A stretch of 64,000 nt of DNA from the NCBI GenBank assembly GCA_044506885.1, contig JBIQKC010000010.1, positions 13,149 through 77,148 on the forward strand, written 5' to 3'. This DNA comes from Croceibacterium_A sp044506885 (GTDB lineage: Bacteria; Pseudomonadota; Alphaproteobacteria; Sphingomonadales; Sphingomonadaceae). How positions within the stretch are numbered: position 1 is the stretch's first letter; each line of letters begins with the position of its first letter. Below, in pieces: positions 32,050-41,395 of the stretch. A program made the translations under genes and the position numbers. The notes below the pieces were generated by a model, which was not told where the DNA came from, did no database searches, and was given only the letters and a program-made list of their open reading frames with translations.

Positions 32050-35000
32050 TGGCGGACGGCGAGGACGCGATGGACGATGACGCCGCGCCCCCGCCGCGGC
32101 GCGCGCGCAAGGACATGCTTCCCGCTCGGATCGTGCGCTGGATCGGCATCGCCGTGGTCGCGATCGTGGCGATTCTCCTGCTTGCGGTGGCCTGGCTGCA
32201 CACCGGATCGGGCCGCCAGTTCATCGTCGACGAGATTTCCAAGGTCGCGCCGGCCTCGGGGCTGTCGGTCGAGGTCGGGCGGATCGAAGGCTCGGTTCTG
32301 TGGAGCGCGACGCTGTTCGACGTGAAGCTGCGCGACGCCGAAGGGGTGCTGTTTCTCGAAATTCCCGAAGTCGATCTCAACTGGCGGCCGTTCAAGTTCC
32401 CCTTCACCGGGCTCGACGTGCGCGATCTGGTGCTGCACCGGGGCACGCTCCACGCCGCGCCCGAGCTCATACCGGGCGATCCCGACGCGCCGATCCTGCC
32501 CAATTTCGACATCCGCGTGGATCGCTTCGTGATCGACGACTTGCGCGTCGCCGAAGGGCTGCTGGGCGAGGAGCGGATGGTCGATTTCCGCGCCCGTGCC
32601 GACATTCGCCGGGGGCGCGTGCTGCTCGACGGGGGCGGCGAGCTTGGCGGCGGGGATACCCTGGCGCTGCTGATCGACACCGAGCCAGACCGCAACCGGT
32701 TCGATGTCGATCTCGATTACCGCGCGCCCGCCGGCGGGCTGCTGGCCACGCTGGTCGGGGCGGAAGAAGACCTGCGCGCGCGTATCCTCGGTGACGGCGC
32801 GTGGGACGCGTGGGACGGCGCGTTCGTCGTCACCCAGGCGGGCAGCAACGTCGGCGCGTTCAGCATCTACAACCGCGCCGGGCGCTACAAGATCGTCGGC
32901 CAGGCGCGGCCCAACGGATTGCTGACCGGCATCCCGGCGCGCGCGGTGGGCGAGGTCGCATCGCTGGCCGCTGTCGGCACATTGCAGAACAGCGTGCTCG
33001 ACGGCTCCTTCGCGCTGCGCGGGGCGGGGCTGGAGGCCGATGCCGAAGGCGCGATCGACCTCGGCGAAAACGCTTTCGACGGCCTCGAACTCAGCGCCCG
33101 ACTGCGCGATCCCGAGCTGTTCGGCGAAGCGCTGGTCATGCGCGACGCCACGCTTGCCGCCACGCTCGATGGCCCGTTCCGCGATCTTTCGGCGCCGCAC
33201 GAAATCCGCATCAGCGAGATGAACGCCGGCGGCACGCTTTTCAGGAACCTCGTCCAGCGCGGAGTCCTGACGCGCGAGGAGGATCGCTTCGTCCTGCCGC
33301 TGGACGTCGCCGCCGCGCGCATCGTCAGCGGCAACGCCACGCTCGACCCGCGGCTGGCGAACGGCAGCCTGCGCGGCACGGTGGTGCTCGATGGCGACGC
33401 CTTGCGCTCCGACAACCTGGCCTTGCGTTTCGACCGGCTGCGAGCCGATCTCGGCCTGCGCGGAGATCTTTCGCGCGGCCTCTATGCGCTTGCCGGGCAG
33501 GTGCAGGCCAGCGGGCTGCCGCTGGAAAACCTCGGCGCGATAGATGGCCGGGCGAACGTGGCCTTCACCATCGGCAGCACGCTGCCGTGGTCTCTCCGGG
33601 CCGATTTCGACGGGCGCATGCCCAGCGTCACCAACGCCACGCTGGCCAACATCGCCGGCGACGACATCCGTTTCAGCGGAGCGGTCTCGCTGGGGGCGAA
33701 CCGGCCGATCCTGCTCAGCAACACGCGCCTCACCGCCAGCAAGCTCACGCTCGCGCTCGATGGCCGGGTGGTGGATGGGCGCACCACGATTGCGGGCGAG
33801 GGCGAACATGTCGACTACGGCCCGTTCACGGTCGAAGCCGCGCTGGCGGACGATGGCCCGCGCGCCACGCTGGTCTTCGCCAATCCCTATCCGGCGGCAG
33901 GCCTGCGCGACGTGCGCGTGGCGTTGGCGCCGAGCGAGGACGGTTTCCGCATCGAGACCGAAGGCCAGTCCACGCTCGGCCCGTTCGATGGGCTGATCGA
34001 CCTCGTGATGCCGGAAGACGGCCCGACCCGGATCGGCATCCAACGGCTCGACGTCTCGCGGACATCGGTCACCGGCGAGATCCTCCTGCTCGATGGCGGC
34101 GCATCGGGCGCGCTCACGCTCGCGGGCGGGGGGATAGACGGCCGGGTGGAGCTTGCGCCGCGCGCCGGCGGGCAGGGCTTCGAGGCGCGGCTCGACGCGC
34201 GCAACGCCCGCTTCGGCGGGGCCACGCCGATCGCCATCGCCCGCGCGCGGGTCGATGCCAGCGGTATGTTCGGCGAAGGCGGCGCGACCGTCAATGGATC
34301 GGTTCGCGCATCGGGCCTCAGCTACGGCGCGTTCTTCATCGGGCGGCTGGTGGCGCAGGCGCAGGTGGAGGACGGCCGCGGCCGCTTCGATGCCGCGATG
34401 AGCGGCCGGCGCGGCAGCCGCTTCTCGCTCCAGCTCACCGGCGAAGCCGCGCCGGAGCGGATCGCCGTCGCCGCCAGGGGCGACTACGCCGGACGCGCCA
34501 TCACCATGCCGCGCCGCGCGGTGCTGTTGAAGACGGCCGACGGCGGATGGGAACTGCAACGCACGCAAGTCGGCTTCGGCGGCGGCTTCGCCATTGCCGA
34601 GGGGCGCTTCGGCGGCGAGGAGCCGAACCGCGGCCGCTTCAGCTTCGCCGACATGCCGCTGTCGCTGATCGACGCTTTCGCTGGCGATCTCGGCATCGGC
34701 GGCACGGTCTCCGGCATCGTCGACCTGCAAACCGGGCCGGACGGAGAGCCGACCGGAGAGGCGCGGGTCATGGTCGCGGGCCTGACCCGTTCGGGCCTCG
34801 TGCTCACTTCCCGTCCGATCGACCTTGCGCTGGTCGCGAGCCTGACGCCGGACCAGCTTTCCGCCCGCGCGGTGCTGCGCGACGGGGCCGACACCATGGG
34901 CCGCCTCCAGGCGCGTATCGTCCTGCCCGCCGCGGGCTCGTTCGCCGACCGGCTCTATGCCGGAGATCTGCTGGCGCAACTGCGCTTCGAAGGGCCGGCG

Positions 35001-36260
35001 GACGCGCTGTGGCGGTTGTCGACCATCGAACTGATCGACATCAGCGGCGACGCGCGCGTCGCGGCCGACGTTTCCGGCACGCTGATCAATCCGCAAGTGC
35101 GCGGCTCGATCGCGGGCGACGCGCTGCGCGTGCAAAGCGCGCTCACCGGGTCCGACATCCGCGACGTGCGCGCGCGGGGCCGCTTCTCCGGCTCGCGCCT
35201 GCAATTGACCAGCTTCGCCGGAACCGCGCCCAACGGCGGCCGGGTCAGCGGCAGCGGCTTCGTCGACCTTGCCCAGATGACCGGCGGCAGGGGCCCCCGG
35301 ATCGACTTGCGGCTGGCGATGCGCAACGCCGAAGTGATGGATCTCGTCAATATGGGCGCCACCGTCACCGGGCCGATGCGGATCGTGTCGAACGGCATCG
35401 GCGGCACCATCGCCGGCCGCCTGCACGTGAACGAAGGGCGGTGGATGCTCGGCACGGCGGAGGCGGACGAAACGCTGCCCGTGATCCGCACGCGCGAGAT
35501 CAACCTGCCGCCCGATATTCAGGAACGGGCCGCCGCGGCCGCCCCCTGGCGGTTCATGATCGACGCCAACGCGCCCGGCGGGCTGGAGGTCGACGGCATG
35601 GGTCTCGACAGCGAATGGAGCGCCGACATCCAGCTTCGCGGCACCACGGCCGATCCCCGCCTCGGCGGCGAAGCGCGGGTCGTGCCCCGCCAGGGGTTCT
35701 ATTCGTTCGCCGGGGTGCGGTTCGACATCACTCGGGGCGAGATCGACTTCGACCTGGCCGGGCCGATCGATCCGCTGATCAACATCGTCGCCGAAACCGA
35801 GGTGGACGACCTGTCGGTGATGGTCACGGTCAGCGGTTCCTCGACCCGGCCCGACATCGCCTTCGCCTCCACCCCCGCGCTGCCGGAAGAGGAGCTGCTC
35901 GCGCGGCTGCTCTACGGCGATTCGATCACCAGCCTTTCGGCGACCGATGCGCTCCAGCTCGGCGCGGCGCTGGCGTCGCTGCGCGGCGGGGGCGGGCTGG
36001 ATCCGATCAACCAGTTGCGCACCTCGATCGGGCTCGACCGCCTGCGCATCGTCCCCGCCGACCCCGCGCTCGACCGCGGCACCGCGATCGCGCTGGGCAA
36101 GAACTTCGGCCGCCGGTTCTATGTCGAGGTCGTCACCGACGGCCGCGGCTACAACGCCACCGAAGGCGAGTTCCGGGTGACGGGCTGGCTCTCGCTCCTC
36201 GCCAGCATCAACACCCTCGGCCGCCACAGCGTCGCCGCCGAATACCGGCGCGATTACTGA
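32049..36260 (+). CDS. tamB: TamB translocation/assembly module (AsmA-like, DUF490)
   Basis: A 1403-residue inner-membrane-anchored periplasm-spanning protein. One membrane helix at about residues 28-50 (WIGIAVVAIVAILLLAVAWL), then long repetitive beta-strand sequence that should form the hydrophobic groove thought to carry phospholipids, and a C-terminal DUF490 domain (from about residue 1060, with GFYSFAGVRFDITRGEIDF and ending AEYRRDY). It overlaps tamA in TGATG, the usual tamA-tamB operon. It is followed by a cluster of repeats with no terminator that I can identify. Confidence 0.95.
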   Translation: MADGEDAMDDDAAPPPRRARKDMLPARIVRWIGIAVVAIVAILLLAVAWLHTGSGRQFIVDEISKVAPASGLSVEVGRIEGSVLWSATLFDVKLRDAEGVLFLEIPEVDLNWRPFKFPFTGLDVRDLVLHRGTLHAAPELIPGDPDAPILPNFDIRVDRFVIDDLRVAEGLLGEERMVDFRARADIRRGRVLLDGGGELGGGDTLALLIDTEPDRNRFDVDLDYRAPAGGLLATLVGAEEDLRARILGDGAWDAWDGAFVVTQAGSNVGAFSIYNRAGRYKIVGQARPNGLLTGIPARAVGEVASLAAVGTLQNSVLDGSFALRGAGLEADAEGAIDLGENAFDGLELSARLRDPELFGEALVMRDATLAATLDGPFRDLSAPHEIRISEMNAGGTLFRNLVQRGVLTREEDRFVLPLDVAAARIVSGNATLDPRLANGSLRGTVVLDGDALRSDNLALRFDRLRADLGLRGDLSRGLYALAGQVQASGLPLENLGAIDGRANVAFTIGSTLPWSLRADFDGRMPSVTNATLANIAGDDIRFSGAVSLGANRPILLSNTRLTASKLTLALDGRVVDGRTTIAGEGEHVDYGPFTVEAALADDGPRATLVFANPYPAAGLRDVRVALAPSEDGFRIETEGQSTLGPFDGLIDLVMPEDGPTRIGIQRLDVSRTSVTGEILLLDGGASGALTLAGGGIDGRVELAPRAGGQGFEARLDARNARFGGATPIAIARARVDASGMFGEGGATVNGSVRASGLSYGAFFIGRLVAQAQVEDGRGRFDAAMSGRRGSRFSLQLTGEAAPERIAVAARGDYAGRAITMPRRAVLLKTADGGWELQRTQVGFGGGFAIAEGRFGGEEPNRGRFSFADMPLSLIDAFAGDLGIGGTVSGIVDLQTGPDGEPTGEARVMVAGLTRSGLVLTSRPIDLALVASLTPDQLSARAVLRDGADTMGRLQARIVLPAAGSFADRLYAGDLLAQLRFEGPADALWRLSTIELIDISGDARVAADVSGTLINPQVRGSIAGDALRVQSALTGSDIRDVRARGRFSGSRLQLTSFAGTAPNGGRVSGSGFVDLAQMTGGRGPRIDLRLAMRNAEVMDLVNMGATVTGPMRIVSNGIGGTIAGRLHVNEGRWMLGTAEADETLPVIRTREINLPPDIQERAAAAAPWRFMIDANAPGGLEVDGMGLDSEWSADIQLRGTTADPRLGGEARVVPRQGFYSFAGVRFDITRGEIDFDLAGPIDPLINIVAETEVDDLSVMVTVSGSSTRPDIAFASTPALPEEELLARLLYGDSITSLSATDALQLGAALASLRGGGGLDPINQLRTSIGLDRLRIVPADPALDRGTAIALGKNFGRRFYVEVVTDGRGYNATEGEFRVTGWLSLLASINTLGRHSVAAEYRRDY

Positions 36261-36301
36261 ATCCCGGATCGTCGTTGCAAGGCGAAGCCGCACGACACGC
36301 T

Positions 36302-36476
36302 CTGGATTGCTTCGTCGCTACGCTCCTCGCAATGACGAAGAAGGAACCGAGGCGCTGCCGAGCGGGGGGTGGTGTCCCGGTCAGTGTTCCAACCCTCTTC
36401 GTCATTGCGAGCGGAGCGAAGCAATCCAGTGCGGCTCGCGCAACGTCCCGGATTGCTTCCGTGATCGCAATGACGA
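36302..36476. repeat. three copies of a GGATTGCTTCG...CGCAATGACGA palindromic repeat
   Basis: Copy 1 (36302-36340) begins CTGGATTGCTTCGTCGC and ends CGCAATGACGAAG; copy 2 (36397-36429) is inverted, CTTCGTCATTGCGAGCGGAG onward; copy 3 (36450-36476) is direct and diverged, GGATTGCTTCCGTGATCGCA. Orientation is plus, minus, plus. Repeats of this sequence are widely dispersed in proteobacterial genomes. Confidence 0.8.
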
Positions 36477-36543
36477 GCATTCGGGCAAAGGCGATCATGC
36501 TCTGGAACCTAGGGCTTGTCCTGTTCAGGTTGAACTGGAGAAG

Positions 36544-36650
36544 CCCTCCCCCGTTCGGGGGAGGGTTGGGTGGGGGTATCCCGGCTATCGCCGACGCGAG
36601 GCCTGACGGCCTCGCTCCCCCACCCCCAACCCCTCCCCGCCGGGGAGGGG
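36544..36650. repeat. REP/BIME-like inverted pair after tamB
   Basis: CCCTCCCCCGTTCGGGGGAG (from 36544) plus GGTTGGGTGGGGG faces CCCCCACCCCCAACCCCTCC (36617-36636) plus CCGCCGGGGAGGGG. Each half is itself a hairpin. Together with 36302-36476 these repeats fill the 415-bp gap between tamB and the lysozyme gene; I see no gene there. Confidence 0.8.
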
Positions 36651-36675
36651 AGATTCAATCCGATCAGGACAGACT

Positions 36676-37257
36676 CTAAACCGCCGCTTCCCCGCGATAG
36701 AGCGCCGCCTCGGCCGCGCGCCTCCGGGTCAGTCCGGCAAGGACCCGCCCGCCGGCCCGGTTCCAGCGCGCGAACTCGCGCGCCGCGCGGGCGGTGTCGC
36801 CGGCCAGATGGCGTTTGGTCAGGGTCGCCCTGCCGATCGCGCCGGTGTTGTAGTGGAAGGAAACCAGCGCATCGAACTGCGCCTGCGTCGTCGGCGCATC
36901 GCCGATGGCCCGCGCGACTTCCGCCGCATGGCGGGCGATATCGTCCAGCAGCCGGGCATCGCACTGCGCCTGCGTCCATACCGCGTCGGGCCCGATGCCG
37001 GCCCCGGTCGCGCCCCAGCCGATGGTCCACGGCGCGCCGCCGGTTCCAGGGTCTGGGTAGGCTTCGACCAGCCCGTCCTCGCGTTGCTTCGCGCAGCCTT
37101 CGAAGCGCTTGATCAACGCCACCCCGGCCGCGCTCACGCTGTGCGATGTCCCGGCGATCGCCGCGTCGATGGCGGCATCGATCGTATCGACTTCGTCTTG
37201 TCGGAGCCCACGCCCGAGGACGCGGCGCACCGCGTCGAAAATAGCCTTGCGGTTCAT
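36676..37257 (-). CDS. GH24 phage-type lysozyme (endolysin)
   Basis: A 193-residue T4-lysozyme-family enzyme that would cleave peptidoglycan. After a ~40-residue N-terminal helical region come LIKRFEGCAKQ (catalytic Glu53), AYPDPGTGGAPWTIGWG (Asp69 and Thr78), and AQFDALVSFHYNTGA, all conserved in GH24. No signal peptide or SAR helix is seen, so export would need a holin, none of which is nearby. It looks like a domesticated phage gene without other phage genes around it. Confidence 0.88.
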   Translation of the reverse strand: MNRKAIFDAVRRVLGRGLRQDEVDTIDAAIDAAIAGTSHSVSAAGVALIKRFEGCAKQREDGLVEAYPDPGTGGAPWTIGWGATGAGIGPDAVWTQAQCDARLLDDIARHAAEVARAIGDAPTTQAQFDALVSFHYNTGAIGRATLTKRHLAGDTARAAREFARWNRAGGRVLAGLTRRRAAEAALYRGEAAV

Positions 37258-37337
37258 GATCTGCCTCGCTGCAACCGAATCGAGACGGACTCACTAGACA
37301 GAAGCGGGGCGTGTAGGAAAATGGTTTCTCGCATCCG

Positions 37338-37778
37338 TTACTCCAGCACCCCCTGGCGGGCCATCGCCCGCGCGTAGAGCAGTTGCAACCCCATCAGCAC
37401 GAACGCGACGCTCGAACCGCCGACCGAATCCGCGTCGAACAGGATCGGGGATGTTCCCGCCGTCACTTCGTAGAGATTGGTGAAGAGGATCGTGACGAAC
37501 ATCGCGGAAAACAGCCAGACCGCCGAACGATGCTGGAGCAGCAGCGCAACCGAACCGGCGATCCCCGCCAGCATGCCCGCGTCGGCGATCAGCACCAGCC
37601 ATAGCGGCTGCGCCTCGAAATAGGCCTGCACATCCGGCCGCAGATTGGGCAGCGTCCCGCTTTGCGCGGCAATGGAGATGAAGCCGCCCCATGCGGTCAA
37701 CACCAACGACAGAAACCCCACGACCCACAAGTGGAAGGGCGCCTTGGGGCGCGGACTTGCAGGCGGCGTGTCGACCAT
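37338..37778 (-). CDS. uncharacterised four-helix membrane protein
   Basis: A 146-residue protein with four predicted transmembrane helices (about residues 18-38, 57-80, 87-103 and 118-138) and a proline-rich N terminus (DTPPASPRPKAP). I do not recognise a named family. No conserved charged motif in the membrane is evident. The 235-bp gap on its upstream side contains a locally AT-rich stretch (37875-37920) but no feature I can name. Confidence 0.7.
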   Translation of the reverse strand: MVDTPPASPRPKAPFHLWVVGFLSLVLTAWGGFISIAAQSGTLPNLRPDVQAYFEAQPLWLVLIADAGMLAGIAGSVALLLQHRSAVWLFSAMFVTILFTNLYEVTAGTSPILFDADSVGGSSVAFVLMGLQLLYARAMARQGVLE

Positions 37779-38013
37779 CCGGGCGCATTCATGCCTCTTT
37801 TACAGCGAACGATCAAGATCGACTGCGATCAGGCAAGTGTTCGAGAGACGAAGAGTGGTCGACTGGACAATTCGGTAAAAGTTAACCCGCAGCATTTTCT
37901 ATATAGGCGGCGTCACGATTAACCATTTCGTCTTGGAAGCGTGGCCAGAACCGGGATCGCCCATGCATCGCCCATGTGGCCATGCGCCGTGCTCAAGGCA
38001 AATCGCCGCGGCC

Positions 38014-39066
38014 TTACGGCTGCCGCAGCCATTGGCCGCTGCGCGCGTATTCGGGGCGGATCCCGCCGGAGGCGGGCAGCGCGTTCGTCTCGGCCGCGGC
38101 GGACTGCGCGGCGGCTTGCGGCGGCGGCGCCTCGAAGGCGTGAACCGGCGCGACGGGATCGTCCTCGGCGGCGGACGGCTGTGGACGGCGCGGATGGGGC
38201 CGTGCGGCGGGTTCGCCGCCGAGATAGCGGTCGGTGAACGCCGCCGCGCGGCCCGCCGCCCCGCGCCAGCGGTAGAAGCGGTGCGCGCCGATCGTGTCGA
38301 CATGGTCGAGGGTGTCGGCCCAATAGGGATGGACCGCGACGGTGTGGTAATGCGTCGCCAGGCCGACCGGAGCATAGACCGCGCCCGAAAGCGCGGCGCG
38401 GGCGACGCCGGCCGCGCGGTTCCACCACGTCCGCGCCGGCATGCGCGCCAGCGAGCCGTCGCAGGTGAAGGTGAACTGGCACCCGGTGCTGCGCTCCGAG
38501 CCTTGGAACACCACGCCGCACACGGTGTCGGGATAACCGGGGTGGGCAAGGCGGTTGAGCACGACTTGCGCCACCGCCCGCTGCCCGGCGTCGGATTCGT
38601 TTGCGGCCTCGTAGTAGACCGCCATCGTCAGGCATTGCTGCGCGCGCACGCGATCCGTGGCGCTGCCGGCGAAGCGCAAGGCGCGGGCGGCTTGCCCCGC
38701 AGCCATCCCGCCGGCGGCGTGGCGCGGAAGGGCATATCCCGCCTCCACCGCCGGTCGGGCGTCCGCCGTCGCCGGCGAATAGGGTTGTTCGTCGAGATAG
38801 TAGAAGGCCGATCCGGGAAAGCTCTCGCCCGGCGTCTCGAAGCCCATCGGCGCAAGCGGCGCGGACGCGGCGATCGCCGGATCGCGCCAGCCTCCGGTCG
38901 CAGCCATCGCCGGAACGGCGACCATCGCCGCGAGCGCGGCCAGCCGCCGGCCGGAATGCTTGCGTCCCTCACGCCAGGCCACGGGCCGCGAACCCCCGGC
39001 GCGGGTGAGCCGGGCGGAGAAATCGCGCGGGCGCTGCTCGGCGGGAAAGGGCGGTCGGTCGGTCAT
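38014..39066 (-). CDS. cell wall hydrolase (SleB-type)
   Basis: A 350-residue protein with an N-terminal membrane-proximal hydrophobic segment (about residues 40-60) and a SleB-type peptidoglycan hydrolase domain: LTMAVYYEAANESDAGQRAVAQVVLNR with the catalytic Glu in YYEAANE (near residue 153), YPDTVCGVVFQGS and CQFTFTCDGS, and the WWNRAAGVARAAL end. The N and C termini are Pro/Ala/Arg-rich, disordered. It probably remodels peptidoglycan in the periplasm. The 5' region shows no regulatory site I can support. Confidence 0.9.
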   Translation of the reverse strand: MTDRPPFPAEQRPRDFSARLTRAGGSRPVAWREGRKHSGRRLAALAAMVAVPAMAATGGWRDPAIAASAPLAPMGFETPGESFPGSAFYYLDEQPYSPATADARPAVEAGYALPRHAAGGMAAGQAARALRFAGSATDRVRAQQCLTMAVYYEAANESDAGQRAVAQVVLNRLAHPGYPDTVCGVVFQGSERSTGCQFTFTCDGSLARMPARTWWNRAAGVARAALSGAVYAPVGLATHYHTVAVHPYWADTLDHVDTIGAHRFYRWRGAAGRAAAFTDRYLGGEPAARPHPRRPQPSAAEDDPVAPVHAFEAPPPQAAAQSAAAETNALPASGGIRPEYARSGQWLRQP

Positions 39067-39174
39067 CGGCGCGCTTCGCGCGTAGCGCCGCGCGCCACGG
39101 CCCGCACCCGCGGCGACGGCGGCGTGCCAATGCTGGACGGCGGCCGCGCGCGGGTTAATGCGCGCCGGCCCGCC

Positions 39175-39576
39175 TCAGATGTAGCGGACCCGCACCTGCC
39201 GCTTGCGCCGCCGCATGGTTCCCGCGACCATCCCGAACCCCGCGATCATCATTGCCCATGTCGCGGGTTCAGGCACGGCGCCGAAAACCGGTGCGGCCGC
39301 AATAGTCACGCTCGTGGTGCGAAGATTGCCTCGGGCCCTCTTCGTAAAGGAATCTCCTCCTCCACGGTTCTCCCAAAAAGAGAATGCCCCATGGTTACTG
39401 TCGGTTGACGGATCTAATGTATAGCTCATAGGTGCAGTACGATAATAATCTATTGAAAGAAAGTTATTTATCGCGCTTGAGACACCGGTCTCAAAGTCAT
39501 TCATATACTGACCACCTTCGCTGAAAAATCCATTGTCTTTGACGGAATGAAAGACACTATCATAATTCCCGATTAT
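39175..39576 (-). pseudogene. 3' part of a PEP-CTERM protein gene split by the insertion element
   Basis: The minus-strand frame, opening at the element edge, reads about 133 residues (IIGNYDSVFHSVKDNGFF onward) and ends with the sorting signal VPEPATWAMMIAGFGMVAG followed by basic RRRKRQVR. That is the exosortase-recognised PEP-CTERM anchor. The matching N-terminal half, with signal peptide, lies on the other side of the element at 41964-42362. The gene is AT-richer than its surroundings. It cannot be expressed as an intact protein. Confidence 0.85.
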
Positions 39577-39596
39577 CCCCTTGACGCATGTATGAG
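39577..39596 (+). repeat. left terminal inverted repeat of the IS1595-like element
   Basis: CCCCTTGACGCATGTATGAG; matches the complement of 41951-41970 at 16 of 20 positions. Lies 20 bp before the transposase ATG. Confidence 0.7.
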
Positions 39597-39616
39597 ATTG
39601 CCCTATACGATGGGGC

Positions 39617-40522
39617 ATGAAAACGAAAAGCCCCTCTGTCAGCCCCGAGTTCTCGGTTCGCGAGTTCTTCCAGCGCTTCCCCGATGAGGACGCCTGCCTT
39701 GACCACATCATGGCGGTGCGGTTCGGCGGCACCCGTTTCGAGTGCTCGGTTTGCGGCAAGGACGCCACGCACCACAAGCTGGCGAAGCGCCGCACTTACG
39801 TTTGTGCCCATTGCGGCCACCATGTGAACCCGACCGCTGGCACCATCCTTGAGAACACGCGGACGCCACTGGTTAGCTGGTTCTACGCGATCTATCTGTT
39901 CTGCACGACGCGCCACGGTGTGAGCGGCAAGGAACTCCAGCGCCAGCTCGGGGTGACCTACAAAACCGCCTATCGCATCGGGCAGCAAATCCGCGATCTC
40001 ATGACGAAGGCGCAAGGCTTCGACGCTCTGCTCGCCGGGCATATCGAACTCGACGAAGCCTATGTCGGCGGTCGCCGGTCGGGCGGCAAGCGGGGCCGCG
40101 GTGCGCCGGGCAAGACTATCGTTATGGGCCTCGCGCAGCGCGGCGGTCGCATGAAGGCTGTTGTCATTCCCAACGTGAAGAAGGACACGCTGCGCGACGT
40201 GGTTCTGGAGAACGTGGAGCCGGGTTCAGTTGTCTCGACGGACGAACTCTACAGCTACGGCTTACTGACTGGCGACGGGTTCAAGCATGGCCGCGTGAAG
40301 CACGGCGCGAAGGAATATGCCTACTACGATTACCGCGCTGGCGAGACGTTCCACGTCAACACCGTCGAAGGCTTCTGGAAGCTGTTCAAGGCGTCGGTCC
40401 GCTCAACTCACATCCAGATCAGCGCCAAGCACATGCAGCGCTATCTCGACGAATTCACTTTCCGCGCGACGCACCGCCACCGGGTGAACGGGATGTTTGA
40501 CCTTCTGGTTGGGGCGCTGTGA
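39617..40522 (+). CDS. IS1595 family (ISXO2-like) DDE transposase
   Basis: A 301-residue transposase, apparently intact. N-terminal zinc ribbon FECSVCGK ... YVCAHCGHHVNPTAGT (two CxxC pairs at about residues 36-60), HTH-like region (GVSGKELQRQLGVTYKTAYR), and the ISXO2 catalytic domain with IELDEAYVGGRRSGGKRGRG (first Asp), VSTDELYSYG (second Asp) and VNTVEGFWKLFKASVR (Asn/Glu end). The last 68 bp overlap the small passenger gene on the other strand. It should move the element together with its passengers. Confidence 0.95.
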   Translation: MKTKSPSVSPEFSVREFFQRFPDEDACLDHIMAVRFGGTRFECSVCGKDATHHKLAKRRTYVCAHCGHHVNPTAGTILENTRTPLVSWFYAIYLFCTTRHGVSGKELQRQLGVTYKTAYRIGQQIRDLMTKAQGFDALLAGHIELDEAYVGGRRSGGKRGRGAPGKTIVMGLAQRGGRMKAVVIPNVKKDTLRDVVLENVEPGSVVSTDELYSYGLLTGDGFKHGRVKHGAKEYAYYDYRAGETFHVNTVEGFWKLFKASVRSTHIQISAKHMQRYLDEFTFRATHRHRVNGMFDLLVGAL

Positions 40523-40646
40523 CGCGCCCCACTAGAGCCTCGAATTGAGCGCGATCGGCGGGGCCTATGCCGTCGGCTTCGGCTTGCGCCGCGAAGTCGT
40601 CCAAGCGCCCCTCAGACAAGGCCTCTGATAGCGTTAGTCGGTTCAT
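40455..40646 (-). CDS. small IS1595-associated passenger protein
   Basis: A 63-residue protein: MNRLTLSEALSEGRLDDF, then AQAEADGIGPADRAQFEALV and a Ser/Gly-rich tail (SRSPGGGASRGK). From memory, small proteins with this LTLSEAL...RL--F--Q-EA-GIGP pattern recur beside IS1595-type transposases in Rhizobiales and sphingomonads; function is unknown. It starts within the stop of the preceding passenger gene (ATGA) and its 3' end overlaps the transposase 3' end on the opposite strand. Confidence 0.7.
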   Translation of the reverse strand: MNRLTLSEALSEGRLDDFAAQAEADGIGPADRAQFEALVGRVTAPQPEGQTSRSPGGGASRGK

Positions 40647-41395
40647 GCGGCGGCCTGTAGATAGTCAGCGTTGGGCTGATCGCTCTGTATCACACGACCG
40701 GCCTGCGAGAGAATGTTGAGGTTAGGGCCAAGCGACTCCTTGTCCTTCACGACCGCGATGCGGACCGGGGGATTTGGCAGTTCGGCTAGATCGTGAAAGG
40801 CGGTGCTTGCCCGATTGACCGAGTTCGCCTGCGCCGCGACGGCTTGAAAAACCACCAGCCCCGATGGACGATGCACAACGGCTGACATTTCCCAGCCCTT
40901 GGTTGAAGCCCCCTTCAATCTCTCGTTGGGCTCAATCCGCGAACCGGCAAAGACCTCTGCCAACCGCTCCTGCAAGTAGTCCTCGATCTCTGACACGTCC
41001 TCATCTGCAATCCGGCTGTAGACGTTTGCCGCGACATTCCGCGATGCAAGCCCTACGTCACAGATCGCCCTGGTGAGTTCCCCGTGCGGTATCTTCACAA
41101 AGATACGGCGGCGGTCGGTTTCCAGTTCTTCCTCGCTAGCCGCCTTCGCGGCCTCTTTCGGAAACGAGCGCTCTGCCCCTACCGCTTCAAGTTCGCGATA
41201 GGCGTAGCCGCCGTCGTCGATCTCAAAACCATCGGGAGTGGCACGCACGCGAACAGTAGCGGGCGCGCCGCTCGGCATGAAGACGGGCAGATTCACGTAG
41301 GCAAAGTCGCCCCATGCCGACACTCGCACGAGGTCGGCCACCGCGTCCTCAACCGCCTTCGTGACGGTTGCGTCGGAGATCGGCAGGCTAGCCAT
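40643..41395 (-). CDS. DUF1828/DUF1829-like passenger protein
   Basis: A 250-residue protein from ATG 41395. The N-terminal domain (about residues 1-75) with RVRATPDGFEIDDGGYAYRE resembles DUF1828, and the C-terminal part with GLVVFQAVAAQANSVNRAST and VRIAVVKDKESL resembles DUF1829; the two domains often occur together. No catalytic motif is evident. Longer starts (41410, 41437) exist, but ATG 41395 overlaps the TAG of the upstream gene (ATGGCTAG), suggesting coupling. A toxin-antitoxin or defence role is possible but unproven. Confidence 0.7.
   Translation of the reverse strand: MASLPISDATVTKAVEDAVADLVRVSAWGDFAYVNLPVFMPSGAPATVRVRATPDGFEIDDGGYAYRELEAVGAERSFPKEAAKAASEEELETDRRRIFVKIPHGELTRAICDVGLASRNVAANVYSRIADEDVSEIEDYLQERLAEVFAGSRIEPNERLKGASTKGWEMSAVVHRPSGLVVFQAVAAQANSVNRASTAFHDLAELPNPPVRIAVVKDKESLGPNLNILSQAGRVIQSDQPNADYLQAAA

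Noticed and set aside
32022..36293. Very long open frame on the minus strand opposite tamB (more than 1400 codons)
   Set aside because: It is a low-complexity Arg/Asp/Gln-rich shadow of tamB caused by high GC third positions; no domain features and tamB is clearly real.
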